DNA from: Floridanema evergladense | GTDB lineage: Bacteria > Cyanobacteriota > Cyanobacteriia > Cyanobacteriales > Aerosakkonemataceae | NCBI RefSeq assembly: GCF_041929205.1 | Contig: NZ_JBHFNT010000194.1 | Direction: 5' to 3' (one strand) | DNA length: 64,000 nucleotides | Shown: piece by piece, positions 35,255 to 44,284 of the stretch | Layout of the letters: each line of letters opens with the position of its first letter | Position numbering within the stretch: the stretch's first letter is position 1 | Translations under genes and position numbers: made by a program | Notes under the pieces: model-generated | Told to the model about the DNA's origin: nothing | Seen by the model: only the letters and a program-made list of their open reading frames with translations | Database searches by the model: none

Positions 35255-35608
35255 ATGTCTCACTTTAGCACACTGCGTACCAAAATCACCGACGCTGAAA
35301 TCCTGAAAACTTCTTTGCGCGACCTGGGCATCTCTGTTAAGAGCAATGCAGATGTTCGTGGTTACAATGGACAGCGTGTTCGTGCTGACTTGGTTGCAGT
35401 TCTCGAAGGCGAATATGACCTGGGTTGGTCTCGCAACAGCGATGGTACCTTTGACCTGATCGCTGACCTGTGGGGTGTTGCTAAGAAGCACAACCAAACC
35501 GAATTGATCAATTCTATCAACCAAAAATATGCTGTGAACAAGACTTTGGCTGAAGTTAAGCAACGTGGTTTGCAAAACGCCAACGTTAAACTAGTAGTGC
35601 AAAAATAA
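35255..35608 (+). CDS. ycf35: Ycf35 (DUF1257) protein
   Basis: 117 residues starting MSHFSTLRTKITDAEILKTSL at ATG 35255, with AGGAGG at 35241-35246; an upstream in-frame ATG (35225) is rejected because of this site. This small protein is conserved across cyanobacteria and red-algal plastids and has no settled function. Codon use is rich in abundant-protein codons (GCT, CTG, AAC), suggesting strong expression. A terminator-like hairpin lies about 100 bp downstream. Confidence 0.95.
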   Translation: MSHFSTLRTKITDAEILKTSLRDLGISVKSNADVRGYNGQRVRADLVAVLEGEYDLGWSRNSDGTFDLIADLWGVAKKHNQTELINSINQKYAVNKTLAEVKQRGLQNANVKLVVQK

Positions 35609-35710
35609 TTGCTCTGCGCGTTCCCAAGCTCGCGGGTTAACTGCTGATGTTAGCCCGTTTCTCTACTCAACAGCCTATCGGATAGATGGAATTATATTGT
35701 GGATTAAAAA

Positions 35711-35729
35711 GGTCAGCGGAAAGCTGGCC
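35711..35729 (+). terminator. Terminator hairpin after ycf35
   Basis: GGTCAGC / GCTGGCC arms (one G-U pair) around GGAAA, followed by TTTCTC and preceded by AAAAA, so it may act in both directions. Confidence 0.7.
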
Positions 35730-35740
35730 TTTCTCGTTAG

Positions 35741-35782
35741 GTACGTTGTTGCGCTTTAGCGAAAACAGCGCAACAACGTGCC
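35741..35782. terminator. Long hairpin at the 3' end of the DAHP synthase gene
   Basis: GTACGTTGTTGCGCT pairs with AGCGCAACAACGTGC (14 of 15 bases, with G-U). It directly abuts the DAHP synthase stop on the minus strand. Confidence 0.65.
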
Positions 35783-36841
35783 TCAAACTACAGCGGCAAC
35801 AGGTTGGAGCCAACGACCCATTGCTTTGCCGACAACTGAGAGTTCTTGCATCAGGGAGTCAAAGCGATCGGGCGTGAGAGATTGTGGCCCATCGGATAAA
35901 GCTTTGGCGGGGTTGGGGTGAACTTCAATCATTAAGGAGTCGGTACCGATCGCGATCGCCGCTTTTGCGGTATCCGGTACATAAGTCGCCCAACCCGTAC
36001 CGTGACTGGGGTCAATCATAATCGGTAAGTGAGTTAAGCGCCGCAACACGGGAACAACAGCCAAGTCTAAAGTATTGCGGGTGTATTGACGATCGAAAGT
36101 CCGAATTCCTCTTTCGCAAAGAATCACATTTGGATTACCTGCGGCTAACACATATTCAGCTGCCATTAACCAATCTTCAACGGTAGCCGACATTCCCCGC
36201 TTCAACAATACTGGTTTTTCTTGTGCGCCCACCTTCTTGAGTAAAGAGAAGTTTTGCATATTGCGGGCACCGATTTGGAGTACATCAGCTACTTTGGCGA
36301 TCGTCTCCAGATCGGCAGTGTCCATCACTTCAGTAATAATCCCTAAACCAGTTTCCTCTCTAGCAGCCGCTAAAAACTCCAAAGCACTTTCCCCGTGACC
36401 TTGGAAAGCATAAGGAGAAGTCCGAGGTTTGTAAGCACCACCCCGGAGAAACTGCGCCCCAGCAGCTTTAACTCGCTTGGCAGTCTCAACAATCATTTCC
36501 TCATTTTCTACCGAGCATGGCCCAGCCACCACTACCAAAGGATGGTGTAACCCAAAGTAAACCGTGCCATTGGGAGTAGAAACTGGTACTTCGCTGGCTT
36601 CCCCGTGACGAAACTCGATACTTGCCCGTTTGAAAGGTTGTTCTACCCGCAGGACTTGTTCGATCCAAGGGCTAATTTCCTGCAATTGTAAAGGGTCTAA
36701 GTCAGCTGTTTCACCAACTAAACCAATTACTACCTTGTGCTTACCAACAATCTTTTCTGGTGTCAGTCCCCAGCTGGTCAATTCGTCGCTAATGCGGGCA
36801 ATTTCACCTTCTGGTGAGCCGACTTTCATTACTACAATCAT
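35783..36841 (-). CDS. aroF: 3-deoxy-7-phosphoheptulonate (DAHP) synthase, type I-beta
   Basis: First step of the shikimate pathway: phosphoenolpyruvate plus erythrose 4-phosphate to DAHP. 352 residues: an N-terminal ferredoxin-like regulatory domain (about 1-70, MIVVMKVGSPEGEI) as in feedback-regulated type I-beta enzymes, then the barrel. Metal-binding Cys109 is in AGPCSVE; GGAYKPRTSPYAFQG, LQIGARNMQNF, DPSHGTGW and MIEVHPNP follow. Single gene, no other aro genes adjacent. Confidence 0.95.
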   Translation of the reverse strand: MIVVMKVGSPEGEIARISDELTSWGLTPEKIVGKHKVVIGLVGETADLDPLQLQEISPWIEQVLRVEQPFKRASIEFRHGEASEVPVSTPNGTVYFGLHHPLVVVAGPCSVENEEMIVETAKRVKAAGAQFLRGGAYKPRTSPYAFQGHGESALEFLAAAREETGLGIITEVMDTADLETIAKVADVLQIGARNMQNFSLLKKVGAQEKPVLLKRGMSATVEDWLMAAEYVLAAGNPNVILCERGIRTFDRQYTRNTLDLAVVPVLRRLTHLPIMIDPSHGTGWATYVPDTAKAAIAIGTDSLMIEVHPNPAKALSDGPQSLTPDRFDSLMQELSVVGKAMGRWLQPVAAVV

Positions 36842-36940
36842 TTGACAATTCCCTGTTAACTTACTTGGGTTGTACTTAACGACTTATCATTTATAATCCT
36901 GGCAATTACTCGATTTAAGCAAAATTTCAGTTTGGCAGGG

Positions 36941-37468
36941 CTATTTTTCCGATTGGTTTTTCTGTTTTGCCGATTCGCTTTGCGATCCGCGATCGCGGAA
37001 TCGCCATGCTTCCCTCAACCGTCCAAAATTGGTGGTAAACTCTTGCCAACCGAAAAGGCTTCCCGGTCTGTCTTCATCCCAAGAAGCCGAGATTGCCCCG
37101 TAGCTTAACCCCAAAACGCTCAAACCAAAAAAGCCCATGCTAACTAGTACTACTGCGCTATTCGGCAGTTGGAACCAGCCATGAGTAATTACAAAATAAC
37201 TAATAATGAACGTGGAAATGCCAAAAACTGTGGGAACACCAGAAAATAATCCTATCCGCCGCAGCATTCTTTCGCTCACAGCAGCTGGGATTGCCGTTTG
37301 CTCTTTAGAAAGGGTATTTGTTGGAGCTTGGCTTTTCGCCTCCACCGCCTTGACAGGTGGTTTCTTTGGCGTTTTCTTGCGATTCTTTTTTGGCTCAAAA
37401 GGTAAGCGTTCCTTACCTGATGAAGCATTCCGATCGGATTCTTGATTGGATTTAGATTCCTCGGACAT
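36941..37468 (-). CDS. PAM68 family photosystem assembly protein
   Basis: 175 residues. A hydrophilic, Lys/Pro-rich N-terminus (FEPKKNRKKTPKKPP) precedes two membrane helices (about 68-95 and 105-128) and the conserved end YGAISASWDEDRPGSLFGWQEF. PAM68 proteins (DUF3464) assist photosystem II assembly in the thylakoid membrane of plants and cyanobacteria. The gene follows rpsO by 5 bp, a conserved pairing in cyanobacteria, so the two are cotranscribed. Confidence 0.9.
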   Translation of the reverse strand: MSEESKSNQESDRNASSGKERLPFEPKKNRKKTPKKPPVKAVEAKSQAPTNTLSKEQTAIPAAVSERMLRRIGLFSGVPTVFGISTFIISYFVITHGWFQLPNSAVVLVSMGFFGLSVLGLSYGAISASWDEDRPGSLFGWQEFTTNFGRLREAWRFRDRGSQSESAKQKNQSEK

Positions 37469-37473
37469 ATTCT

Positions 37474-37743
37474 TTAACCACGAATGCCCAAGCGACCGAT
37501 TAAAGCTTGATAGCGTTGTTGATCCTGTTCGGCAACGTAAGATAATAGGCGTTTGCGTTGACCGATCAATTTCAACAATCCTCTTCTGGAGGAATGGTCT
37601 TTCTGATTAGTTTTCAGGTGTTCGCTAAGGCGATTGATCCGTTCCGTCATGATAGCAATTTGCACTTCTGCGGAACCTGTGTCAGTTTCGTGGACTTGGT
37701 AATCAGTAATTAGTTGGTGCTTACGCTCTTGAGTCAGGGCCAT
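37474..37743 (-). CDS. rpsO: 30S ribosomal protein S15
   Basis: 89 residues. MALTQERKHQLITDYQVHETDTGSAEVQIAIMTERINRLSEHLK and the terminal SSRRGLLKLIGQRKRLLSYV helix are diagnostic of S15, which binds the central domain of 16S rRNA. It is first in an operon with the PAM68-type gene. The start is at 37743, preceded by a short AT-rich stretch shared with the divergent DUF29 gene. Confidence 0.98.
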   Translation of the reverse strand: MALTQERKHQLITDYQVHETDTGSAEVQIAIMTERINRLSEHLKTNQKDHSSRRGLLKLIGQRKRLLSYVAEQDQQRYQALIGRLGIRG

Positions 37744-37871
37744 GAATGAAATCTATTTTATTAATTCAGCAGTCTATTATATTATCACAGTTTACCTGAA
37801 GTTTGAAATGGTTCGGCTAAATGGGGAGCGGTGTGATAATGGGAGGTACAGAGCTATCAGAGGAAGAAACT

Positions 37872-38393
37872 ATGAACCTTCCACTCATCGACCTATACGA
37901 AACTGACTTTTATGGTTGGACACAAAAACAAGTAGAGTTGTTACGCCAAAACCAGTTAGATCTTCTTGATATCAAAAATTTAATTGAGGAAATAGAATCT
38001 TTGGGTAAACAGCAACAGCAAGAGTTAGTAAGTCGTCTAGAGATTCTACTGGGACACTTATTAAAATGGCAGTATCAACCCAACAAAAGATCTAGCAGTT
38101 GGCTCAAGACAATTCGAGAACAGCGCCGAAAAATTAAAGACATAATAGAGAAAAACCCTAGTTTAAAACCTTTTTTCAATGAAGCGACAAATAAAGCTTA
38201 TTTACTTGGATTAGATTTAGCTGTTGATGAAACAGGACTACAAATAAAAACTTTTCCTTCTGAAGTTCCTTACTCTTGGGAATTAATAAACAGCCCGGAG
38301 TTTTTTCCGGGCGAAATTACGGATAAAGATAGGGATTTGTTTGAACGCTACGGAATCTCCCCCAAATCTACAGATGAGATATCAGAATCATAA
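37872..38393 (+). CDS. DUF29 family protein
   Basis: 173 residues from the ATG at 37872, which has GAGGAA at 37860-37865; in-frame starts upstream (37821, 37836) lack such a site. LYETDFYGWTQKQVELLRQNQLDLLDIKNLIEEIESLGKQQQQEL followed by a long basic helix is the DUF29 pattern. About 40% of the first 60 residues match the DUF29 protein at 30610, so these are diverged paralogues. Function unproven. Confidence 0.88.
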   Translation: MNLPLIDLYETDFYGWTQKQVELLRQNQLDLLDIKNLIEEIESLGKQQQQELVSRLEILLGHLLKWQYQPNKRSSSWLKTIREQRRKIKDIIEKNPSLKPFFNEATNKAYLLGLDLAVDETGLQIKTFPSEVPYSWELINSPEFFPGEITDKDRDLFERYGISPKSTDEISES

Positions 38394-38711
38394 GCTTGAC
38401 TCCTCTATTAGGAAATAATGGGAGCGTAAGCTGTTACGCATTTAAATCACTTATTGAGATTGCAGGGGAGCAGGGGAGAGAATTAGACCAATTTTCTTCT
38501 GTTTCCAAACAATCCAATTTAAATGGGGAACAGCTTAAGTAGATCAACATATTGAAAGCATCAGGGTTTTATCTTGTGACTTTACCTATAATTTTGCTAC
38601 TACAAGAGTCATAACTTTGCCAGATGTGCGATTCAAACCCTGATTTTGTTGTTAAAAGTTGTATACTGACAAGAGTGACAACTCTTTATTTCTCCTTCTA
38701 ATACACCCGTG
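38394..38711. other. Intergenic region between convergent DUF29 and GH13 genes
   Basis: 318 bp with small hairpins only: GCGTAA/TTACGC at 38424-38439 and AAGAGT/ACTCTT at 38671-38686, plus a GCAGGGGA tandem pair at 38461-38477. No ORF worth naming. Confidence 0.5.
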
Positions 38712-40364
38712 TCAACTCCAAACGAAGACTTTTGCTTCGTATTCGCCTAAGTCGGTAATTAAACCTGCTTCACCAACTTCTACATCGTAATCGTAAGTCC
38801 ATTCGTGCCAAGTTCCGGTTGCTGGAAAGTGAGGAATTTGATACCCACCAAGGAAATTGTCCGAGAAATTGGCAACCACAACTACGCGAGAACCTTTGTC
38901 ATTCCAGCGACAGTAAGCTAACACTTTATCATCGGCATTTTCATAGAAAAAGTCGATGTTTTCTGTGTAAAGTGCATAATTGTTTTTGCGTAAATGAATC
39001 AAACCTTTCATGTAATAAAATAGGTTTTTGTTCAAATCATTACCCAATAAACTCCAATCGATTTTTGAGGGTTCAATAGTTTTGTATTTGTATTCGCCAA
39101 ATTCTTCTCCCATCCACAACATAGGAATTCCGACAGCAGTCATGACTAAAACTGCCCCTAATTTTCTGCGTTGAAATGCTGCTTCATCAAATATTTCTCT
39201 GTCTGCTAATTCTGCCATGACATGATTGTGGTCATGATTGGTGAGATAATTAACAACATTTGTGGCACCCATGAAACCTTGACGTTTGCCATCTAAGGCA
39301 TCTTTGAGACGTTCTAAATCGAAGGTGTCGCCGCAAATATGTTCGACAATACAAGCGCGAAAACTGTCATGCCAACAAGAGTCCATTGGGCCGTCTATGT
39401 TGGTAATGCTGGTAGTTTCGGGGATGTGTTCGGCAATGTTAATAAATGGTTTTGTACCAGCTGTTTTTTTGGCTTCTTGGGTAATCCAGTGCATGAAATC
39501 GTAGTTGGCAATTTGCCTTGCTGCGTCGTAACGAATGCCGTCAAGATGATATTCTCTAATCCAATATTTGATTGTATCACCGATGAACCAACGGGCGGGA
39601 TAGGATTGGTAATTTTCGTCGTAATGTTCGTAATTAAATTCTGGGCCCCAGTTATTACCGGGGTCGCGTGGTGAATGATGATACCAATAATCGTGGTCAA
39701 TTTGGGTTAGAGGACTTGATGCTTCGGAATGATTATAAATCCCGTCCATTAATACTCGAATTCCTCTGGCATGGCATTCATCTATTAAGGCTTTTAATTC
39801 TGCGGTTGTGCCATAACTAGATTCGGTGGCGAAGAAGTAACGGGGGTTGTATCCCCAGCTATAATCGCCGGGATATTCTTTTACTGGCATTAGTTCGATC
39901 GCATTTATTCCCAAATCACAAAGGTAATCTAATTTTTCAACTACGTGCTTATATTTACCCCTCACATAACGATCGGGTTCTCCACCAGAAAAGTCTGCAA
40001 TGTGCATTTCATAAATTACTAAAGCATGGTCTGGGGGTAAAGGTTTATCATCATGTTTCCAAACGTAAGTATCAACTATTTTTTCCCCATCTTTAATCCG
40101 AATTATGCCGTTTTGTGTAGGATCGTCAATGTCTGTGGCATAAGGATCGACAATATTTACCCATTGGTCTTCTTCTAAAAACCATGATTTTGATTGAACG
40201 CGGAATTTATACTGATAAGTCCCATCTTTTAGTTCTACTTTGGTGCGAAAGAAACCATCTTTGCCTTTTTCCATTGGGATTTCTTTCCAGTCGGAAAAGG
40301 AACCGATTAAAGCTGCACCTTTGTTATAAGGAGCAAATAATTTAAATTCAATTAAACTGGTCAT
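38712..40364 (-). CDS. GH13 alpha-glucan enzyme with N-terminal CBM48 (branching-enzyme-like)
   Basis: 550 residues. The N-terminal 100 residues form an immunoglobulin-like CBM48 module (AALIGSFSDWKEIPM, GTYQYKFRV). In the barrel: IELMPVKEYPGDYSWGYNP, nucleophile Asp280 in DGIRYDAA, acid/base Glu312 in NIAEH and Asp378 in LTNHDHNH. The layout is shared by glycogen branching enzymes and maltooligosyl-trehalose trehalohydrolases; at 550 residues it is shorter than GlgB, so the reaction is uncertain. Convergent with DUF29; 121 bp downstream of ruvA in the same direction. Confidence 0.88.
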   Translation of the reverse strand: MTSLIEFKLFAPYNKGAALIGSFSDWKEIPMEKGKDGFFRTKVELKDGTYQYKFRVQSKSWFLEEDQWVNIVDPYATDIDDPTQNGIIRIKDGEKIVDTYVWKHDDKPLPPDHALVIYEMHIADFSGGEPDRYVRGKYKHVVEKLDYLCDLGINAIELMPVKEYPGDYSWGYNPRYFFATESSYGTTAELKALIDECHARGIRVLMDGIYNHSEASSPLTQIDHDYWYHHSPRDPGNNWGPEFNYEHYDENYQSYPARWFIGDTIKYWIREYHLDGIRYDAARQIANYDFMHWITQEAKKTAGTKPFINIAEHIPETTSITNIDGPMDSCWHDSFRACIVEHICGDTFDLERLKDALDGKRQGFMGATNVVNYLTNHDHNHVMAELADREIFDEAAFQRRKLGAVLVMTAVGIPMLWMGEEFGEYKYKTIEPSKIDWSLLGNDLNKNLFYYMKGLIHLRKNNYALYTENIDFFYENADDKVLAYCRWNDKGSRVVVVANFSDNFLGGYQIPHFPATGTWHEWTYDYDVEVGEAGLITDLGEYEAKVFVWS

Positions 40365-40485
40365 AGTAATTATTTGGTTAGAGAATGCTTACAAGGCTAT
40401 TCTCTAATTACTATCTCTTTTTTCGGATCGGTCGTAAGAGATAAGTTTGCTTGTTGCTTATCTTCCTAAAGAGAGAATTATTTGT

Positions 40486-41121
40486 TTATTCAATTGCTTG
40501 ACTTAACCAAGAAATCGCACCTCTAATCCAATCTTCGGCATTTTTACTTTTAGCTATTAACCCATCTTCACTGACAGCTTTGATTGCTTTTGATACTTCG
40601 TTGTGAGTGTATCCTAAAGCTAGTAAAGTCATTTCTACATCTTCGATGATAGCGGCGGAAGGACTAGTGGGAATAGCTTGAGAAAGTCCGGTTTCTGTCC
40701 GCCATTGAGATAGTTTTGCTTTTAATTCTAAGGCGATGCGTTCGGCTGTTTTAGTGCCGACTCCGGGAGTTTTTGTTAAGGCGCGAATATTTCCGGTGAC
40801 AATTGCTTGGACTAAATCTGGTAATCCTAATGTGTCTATAAGTGCGATCGCTAAAGCTGCGCCAATCCCACTCACACTAATTAATTGGCGAAACAAATCT
40901 CTTTCCGCAGTCGAACCAAAACCATATAAAACTGCTTGGTCTTCTTTGATTTGGTAATGAGTAAAAACTTGGGTTGTTGCACCAATTTCGGACAATTGCT
41001 GGGCTAATAGAGGCGGAATTTGTAATTCGTAACCGATCTGATTTACCTCTAAAATTAGTGTCCAGCGATTGCCACTACTTTTGTAAATTCCTGCGATCGT
41101 GCCTTGAAGATAGGCAATCAT
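40486..41121 (-). CDS. ruvA: Holliday junction branch migration protein RuvA
   Basis: 211 residues. Tetrameric DNA-binding subunit that places RuvB helicase on Holliday junctions. Domain I MIAYLQGTIAGIYKS; helix-hairpin-helix pair LISVSGIGAALAIALI and LTKTPGVGTKTAERIALELK; C-terminal RuvB-contacting domain from about 150. The start codon overlaps the TGA of the sucrose-phosphate phosphatase gene (ATGA), so translation is coupled. ruvB is not adjacent. Confidence 0.96.
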   Translation of the reverse strand: MIAYLQGTIAGIYKSSGNRWTLILEVNQIGYELQIPPLLAQQLSEIGATTQVFTHYQIKEDQAVLYGFGSTAERDLFRQLISVSGIGAALAIALIDTLGLPDLVQAIVTGNIRALTKTPGVGTKTAERIALELKAKLSQWRTETGLSQAIPTSPSAAIIEDVEMTLLALGYTHNEVSKAIKAVSEDGLIAKSKNAEDWIRGAISWLSQAIE

Positions 41122-41867
41122 TTAAAGAAACCAAAATAATATAAACCTTCCAAAATTCCAGCAGCGTAAGATGATTTTGCTAGGTAACGATGAGCCGCCG
41201 GATTAATTTCACACCAGCGCAGCAATTCTGGAAGGGCATTACCGACAATTATACCCCTTTCTTTATCCACGCTAAACAAAGCAATATCATTTCCTGAGTC
41301 ACCACAAACTACGGTTTGGGTAGCCTCTATTCCCCAATTTTGCCGGAGAAATTGCATTGCTGCACCTTTATTGCCACGTCGGGGGATAATATCTAAATCT
41401 TTGCTACCACTATAAATTAATCTTACACTTAAGCCCCGTTTTTGTAATAAATCTTCTAGTTCAAAAAGCACATCTGCTGCTACAACTTCTGATAGGAAAT
41501 AACTAACTTTAAAAGGGCGTTGTTCTGTTTCTGGTTGAGGAGTTAAATCAGCGAAATGGGAAGCAGTGTTAATTACTAATTCTCGCTCCCAACCGATCGC
41601 CATTTGTTCTGACCAAATTGCGTCTGGACTATCACCGATTTGGTAATAAATTTCTGTACCTACAGCCGTAACTAAAGCATCTGGTGTTAACAAATTCTTT
41701 TCTTCTGCAAGTTGTTGATACAAGGTGAGCGATCGCCCTGTAGTGTAAACAATCTTGGTATCATATTCTTGACGATGGTGTTTTAACTTTTCGTTAATTT
41801 CTTCTAAAGCTTGGTCATTACCGACTAGAGTATTATCCAGATCGCTAACAAATAAAAATTTAGCCAT
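41118..41867 (-). CDS. spp: Sucrose-phosphate phosphatase
   Basis: 249 residues, HAD superfamily type IIB. Motif I FVSDLDNTLVGND with nucleophile Asp9, motif II TTGRS, motif III Lys in RRGNKGAAMQFL, motif IV VVCGDSGNDIALF. It removes phosphate from sucrose-6F-phosphate, the last step of sucrose synthesis, used by cyanobacteria as a compatible solute. No sucrose-phosphate synthase is adjacent. It overlaps ruvA by four bases. Confidence 0.93.
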   Translation of the reverse strand: MAKFLFVSDLDNTLVGNDQALEEINEKLKHHRQEYDTKIVYTTGRSLTLYQQLAEEKNLLTPDALVTAVGTEIYYQIGDSPDAIWSEQMAIGWERELVINTASHFADLTPQPETEQRPFKVSYFLSEVVAADVLFELEDLLQKRGLSVRLIYSGSKDLDIIPRRGNKGAAMQFLRQNWGIEATQTVVCGDSGNDIALFSVDKERGIIVGNALPELLRWCEINPAAHRYLAKSSYAAGILEGLYYFGFFK

Positions 41868-41904
41868 AAAAACCTCTGGGGAAATATTACCTAAATCAAA
41901 TATA

Positions 41905-41959
41905 CAAAATGAAAAATTAAAAAAGAGTTTTTTACCTCAATTTTTAATTTTTCATTTTG
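41905..41959. repeat. AT-rich inverted repeat between spp and TPR gene
   Basis: CAAAATGAAAAATTAAAAA pairs with TTTTTAATTTTTCATTTTG, giving a 19-bp perfect stem. It may serve as terminator for the TPR gene; the arm is made of ATTAAAAATGAA-like units common in cyanobacterial spacers. Confidence 0.7.
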
Positions 41960-41974
41960 GGTTTTCACCTTTCT

Positions 41975-42799
41975 TTAGCTACGGCTTTGGGGACGCAGTT
42001 GTTGAAGCGATCGCACCGCTTCTTGAGCTTGAGTAGCAGATTTAGTATTTCCCTGCTGTTTAAACAATTCTGCTGCCTGTTGGAAATCCTTAATGGCGGC
42101 TTGATTATTTTTTAAATTGTAATAACTCACGCCGCGATTAAAGAATGCTTCCGCAAAATCTGCCTTCAGTTGAATTGCCTGAGTATAATCTTGAACCGCC
42201 GCCCGATCGTTTTTCGTTCTATTGTGAGCAATGCCTCGATTGTAAAAGACTTTAGGATCTTTAGGGTCAACTCTTGCCGCTTCATTATAATCAGCAAAGG
42301 CTTGGTCATGTTGACCTAAATCGTCGTAAGCATTGGCACGATTAGTTAAAGCCCTAGCATTATTGGGTTCTATCTTTAATGCTGCGGTACTATCTTCGAT
42401 CGCCCCTTGGTAATCTTTTAAAAAGTAACGGGCAATTCCTCGCCTCAGATAAGCTTCGGCATAATCAGGCTTTAAATTAATTGCCTGGGTATAATCTGCG
42501 ATCGCACCCTCATAATTCCGTTGTTCAGCCTTACTTGCACCTTGACGGTAGTATTCCTCCGCAGATAACTGCGTTTCCCCTGGTTGGGATTGGGGTGTTC
42601 CAGGGGTAGCTTCTGGTGTCGCGGGAACTACTTGGGTTTCCCCAGGTGTGGGACTAGCATCGGGTTTTCCTGACTCTTCCTGGGTTGGGTTAGATTGCGT
42701 CTGTCCAGGTTTTGATTGTGCATTAACATCTAAAACAGAGACGCTACCCAGTAAAGTGACAATACCTAAAATTGTGATTGATTGGTAAATGATTTTCAT
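41975..42799 (-). CDS. Secreted tetratricopeptide repeat protein
   Basis: 274 residues from ATG 42799. A signal peptide (MKIIYQSITILGIVTLLGSVSVLDVNAQ, cleavage after about residue 28), a Pro/Thr/Gln-rich linker (about 30-75), then five TPR units (YEGAIADYTQAINLKPD and relatives) to about residue 245. TPR arrays bind partner proteins; here on the outer side of the cell membrane. No partner is evident. Confidence 0.85.
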   Translation of the reverse strand: MKIIYQSITILGIVTLLGSVSVLDVNAQSKPGQTQSNPTQEESGKPDASPTPGETQVVPATPEATPGTPQSQPGETQLSAEEYYRQGASKAEQRNYEGAIADYTQAINLKPDYAEAYLRRGIARYFLKDYQGAIEDSTAALKIEPNNARALTNRANAYDDLGQHDQAFADYNEAARVDPKDPKVFYNRGIAHNRTKNDRAAVQDYTQAIQLKADFAEAFFNRGVSYYNLKNNQAAIKDFQQAAELFKQQGNTKSATQAQEAVRSLQQLRPQSRS

Positions 42800-42941
42800 G
42801 TGTGTAAGCAATCTGCTTGGTAGTCAGTATAAGCTTAGACTTCAAAGAAATTCACATTGTTGCCAATTAGGATATCAGGGTTTAACCACTTTGTTTTAGA
42901 AATGTGTGCCAAAAATTTTTCTATTTGCAGCCATTTTACCA

Positions 42942-44213
42942 ATGAAATCTTTTTTACCGCCTCAATTACGTGCTTGGTTCCCCCAACTAAATCCACAAAT
43001 TTGGATTCTAGCTACTGGTAGATTTTTATCTGATGTTGGCACTGGTTTTACACTTTTTTATGCGCCTATTTTCTTTGCTAAAGGTGTTGGTTTATCTGCT
43101 ACCGAAGTAGGTTTAGGTTTAGGTAGTGCTTCTATTTCCGGCGTTTTCGGGCGAATAATGGGTGGTTTGTTTAGTGATTCTCAATTTTGGGGTCGTCGCC
43201 GTACTTTGTTACTTTCCGCAGCAATTTCGACGATCGCCTCTTTTGGATTAGCAGTAACCAATAACTTTTTCACCTTTGTTTTAGTTAATTTGTTGGCGGG
43301 ATTTGGTATAGGTTTATATTGGCCTGCTACAGAAGCGGTAGTAGCCGATTTAACTGAAGGTCAAGTGCGACAAGAAGCTTATGCGGTAGTAAGGTTAGCA
43401 GATAACCTTGGTTTAGGTTTAGGAATTATTTTGGGAGGTATTTTAATTAGCACTACTAGTAGTTATCGAACGTTGTTTATTATCGATGGGATTTCTTTTA
43501 TAGTCTTTTTTGTAGTAGTTTATTTACTGATAGCAGAAACTTACAAAGGCAATGGGGAAACTCGCGCAGCTACAAGCAAAATTTGGAGGTTTTTGCCTAA
43601 TTCCTGGCAAACTGCTTTAAGCGATCGCTTACTTTTAGTTTTTGTGGTCATCAATATCATATTTACTACTTACATTTCCCAGCTACACAGTACGCTTGGT
43701 TTATATTTTAGCAGCAGGTTTTCTTCGCAAATAATTAGTATCCTTTTCAGTTGGCACATGGTTTTAGCTATTTTAACCATGATTCCTGTATCTCGTTTTC
43801 TCAAACGCTTCAATCATCCCCAAGCTTTAATGATTTCGGCTTTACTTTGGGGGATAGGTTTTAGTTTAATTTGGTTTATTGGTGGTGTACCAAATTTTCA
43901 ATTAATTTGGGCAATATTGGGGATGGGAATTTTAGCGATCGCTACTGTTTCTTATACTCCTTCAGCAGCAGCTTTTGTGGCTGATATTGCCCCTGTTTCT
44001 TTACGGGGAGTTTACCTTTCTATTAATTCTCTTTGTTGGGCGATCGGTTATGCGATCGGTCCACCTTTAGGCGGTTGGGTAATGGATCAAAATGCTTTAT
44101 TAATCAATAATTTTTGGTTGTTATTAGCTTTTAGTGTTAGTATTTTAATTGCGATTTTGCAGTATTTAAATCACCTAGTTAGGCATTACAATCAGACGCA
44201 GGAGAGGAGGTAG
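42942..44213 (+). CDS. Major facilitator superfamily transporter
   Basis: 423 residues from ATG 42942; a GTG 12 codons upstream (42906) is less likely because the extra residues do not fit the family start (MKSFLPPQLRAWF). About 12 membrane helices, with the MFS loop GGLFSDSQFWGRRRTLLLSA between helices 2 and 3 and RFLKRFNHPQALMISALLWG in the second half. Substrate unknown. The last codons and stop (QERR, TAG) lie inside copy 3 of the three-palindrome element, so the C-terminus was probably altered by that insertion. Confidence 0.88.
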   Translation: MKSFLPPQLRAWFPQLNPQIWILATGRFLSDVGTGFTLFYAPIFFAKGVGLSATEVGLGLGSASISGVFGRIMGGLFSDSQFWGRRRTLLLSAAISTIASFGLAVTNNFFTFVLVNLLAGFGIGLYWPATEAVVADLTEGQVRQEAYAVVRLADNLGLGLGIILGGILISTTSSYRTLFIIDGISFIVFFVVVYLLIAETYKGNGETRAATSKIWRFLPNSWQTALSDRLLLVFVVINIIFTTYISQLHSTLGLYFSSRFSSQIISILFSWHMVLAILTMIPVSRFLKRFNHPQALMISALLWGIGFSLIWFIGGVPNFQLIWAILGMGILAIATVSYTPSAAAFVADIAPVSLRGVYLSINSLCWAIGYAIGPPLGGWVMDQNALLINNFWLLLAFSVSILIAILQYLNHLVRHYNQTQERR

Positions 44214-44271
44214 AACCTCCCAAATCTCGTTCCCAGGTTGAACCTGGGAACGAAAATAGAGGCTCTGCCTC
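44206..44271. repeat. Three-palindrome dispersed element, copy 3
   Basis: GGAGGTAGAACCTCC (44206-44220), a 25-nt palindrome with arms CGTTCCCAGGTT (44228-44252) and GAGGCTCTGCCTC (44259-44271), same order as copy 2. It overlaps the MFS stop codon (44211-44213) and ends 14 bp before the convergent hpsP stop, so it could also act as a terminator for both. Confidence 0.85.
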
Positions 44272-44284
44272 TTGGTATAAGATC

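Noticed and set aside
37206..37445. Plus-strand ORF antisense to the PAM68 gene
   Set aside because: The minus-strand gene has strong family motifs and membrane segments; the plus frame shows neither.
39395..39700. Long ORF within the CBM48-GH13 gene in another frame
   Set aside because: It lies wholly inside a well-supported enzyme gene and has a repetitive composition typical of a shadow frame.
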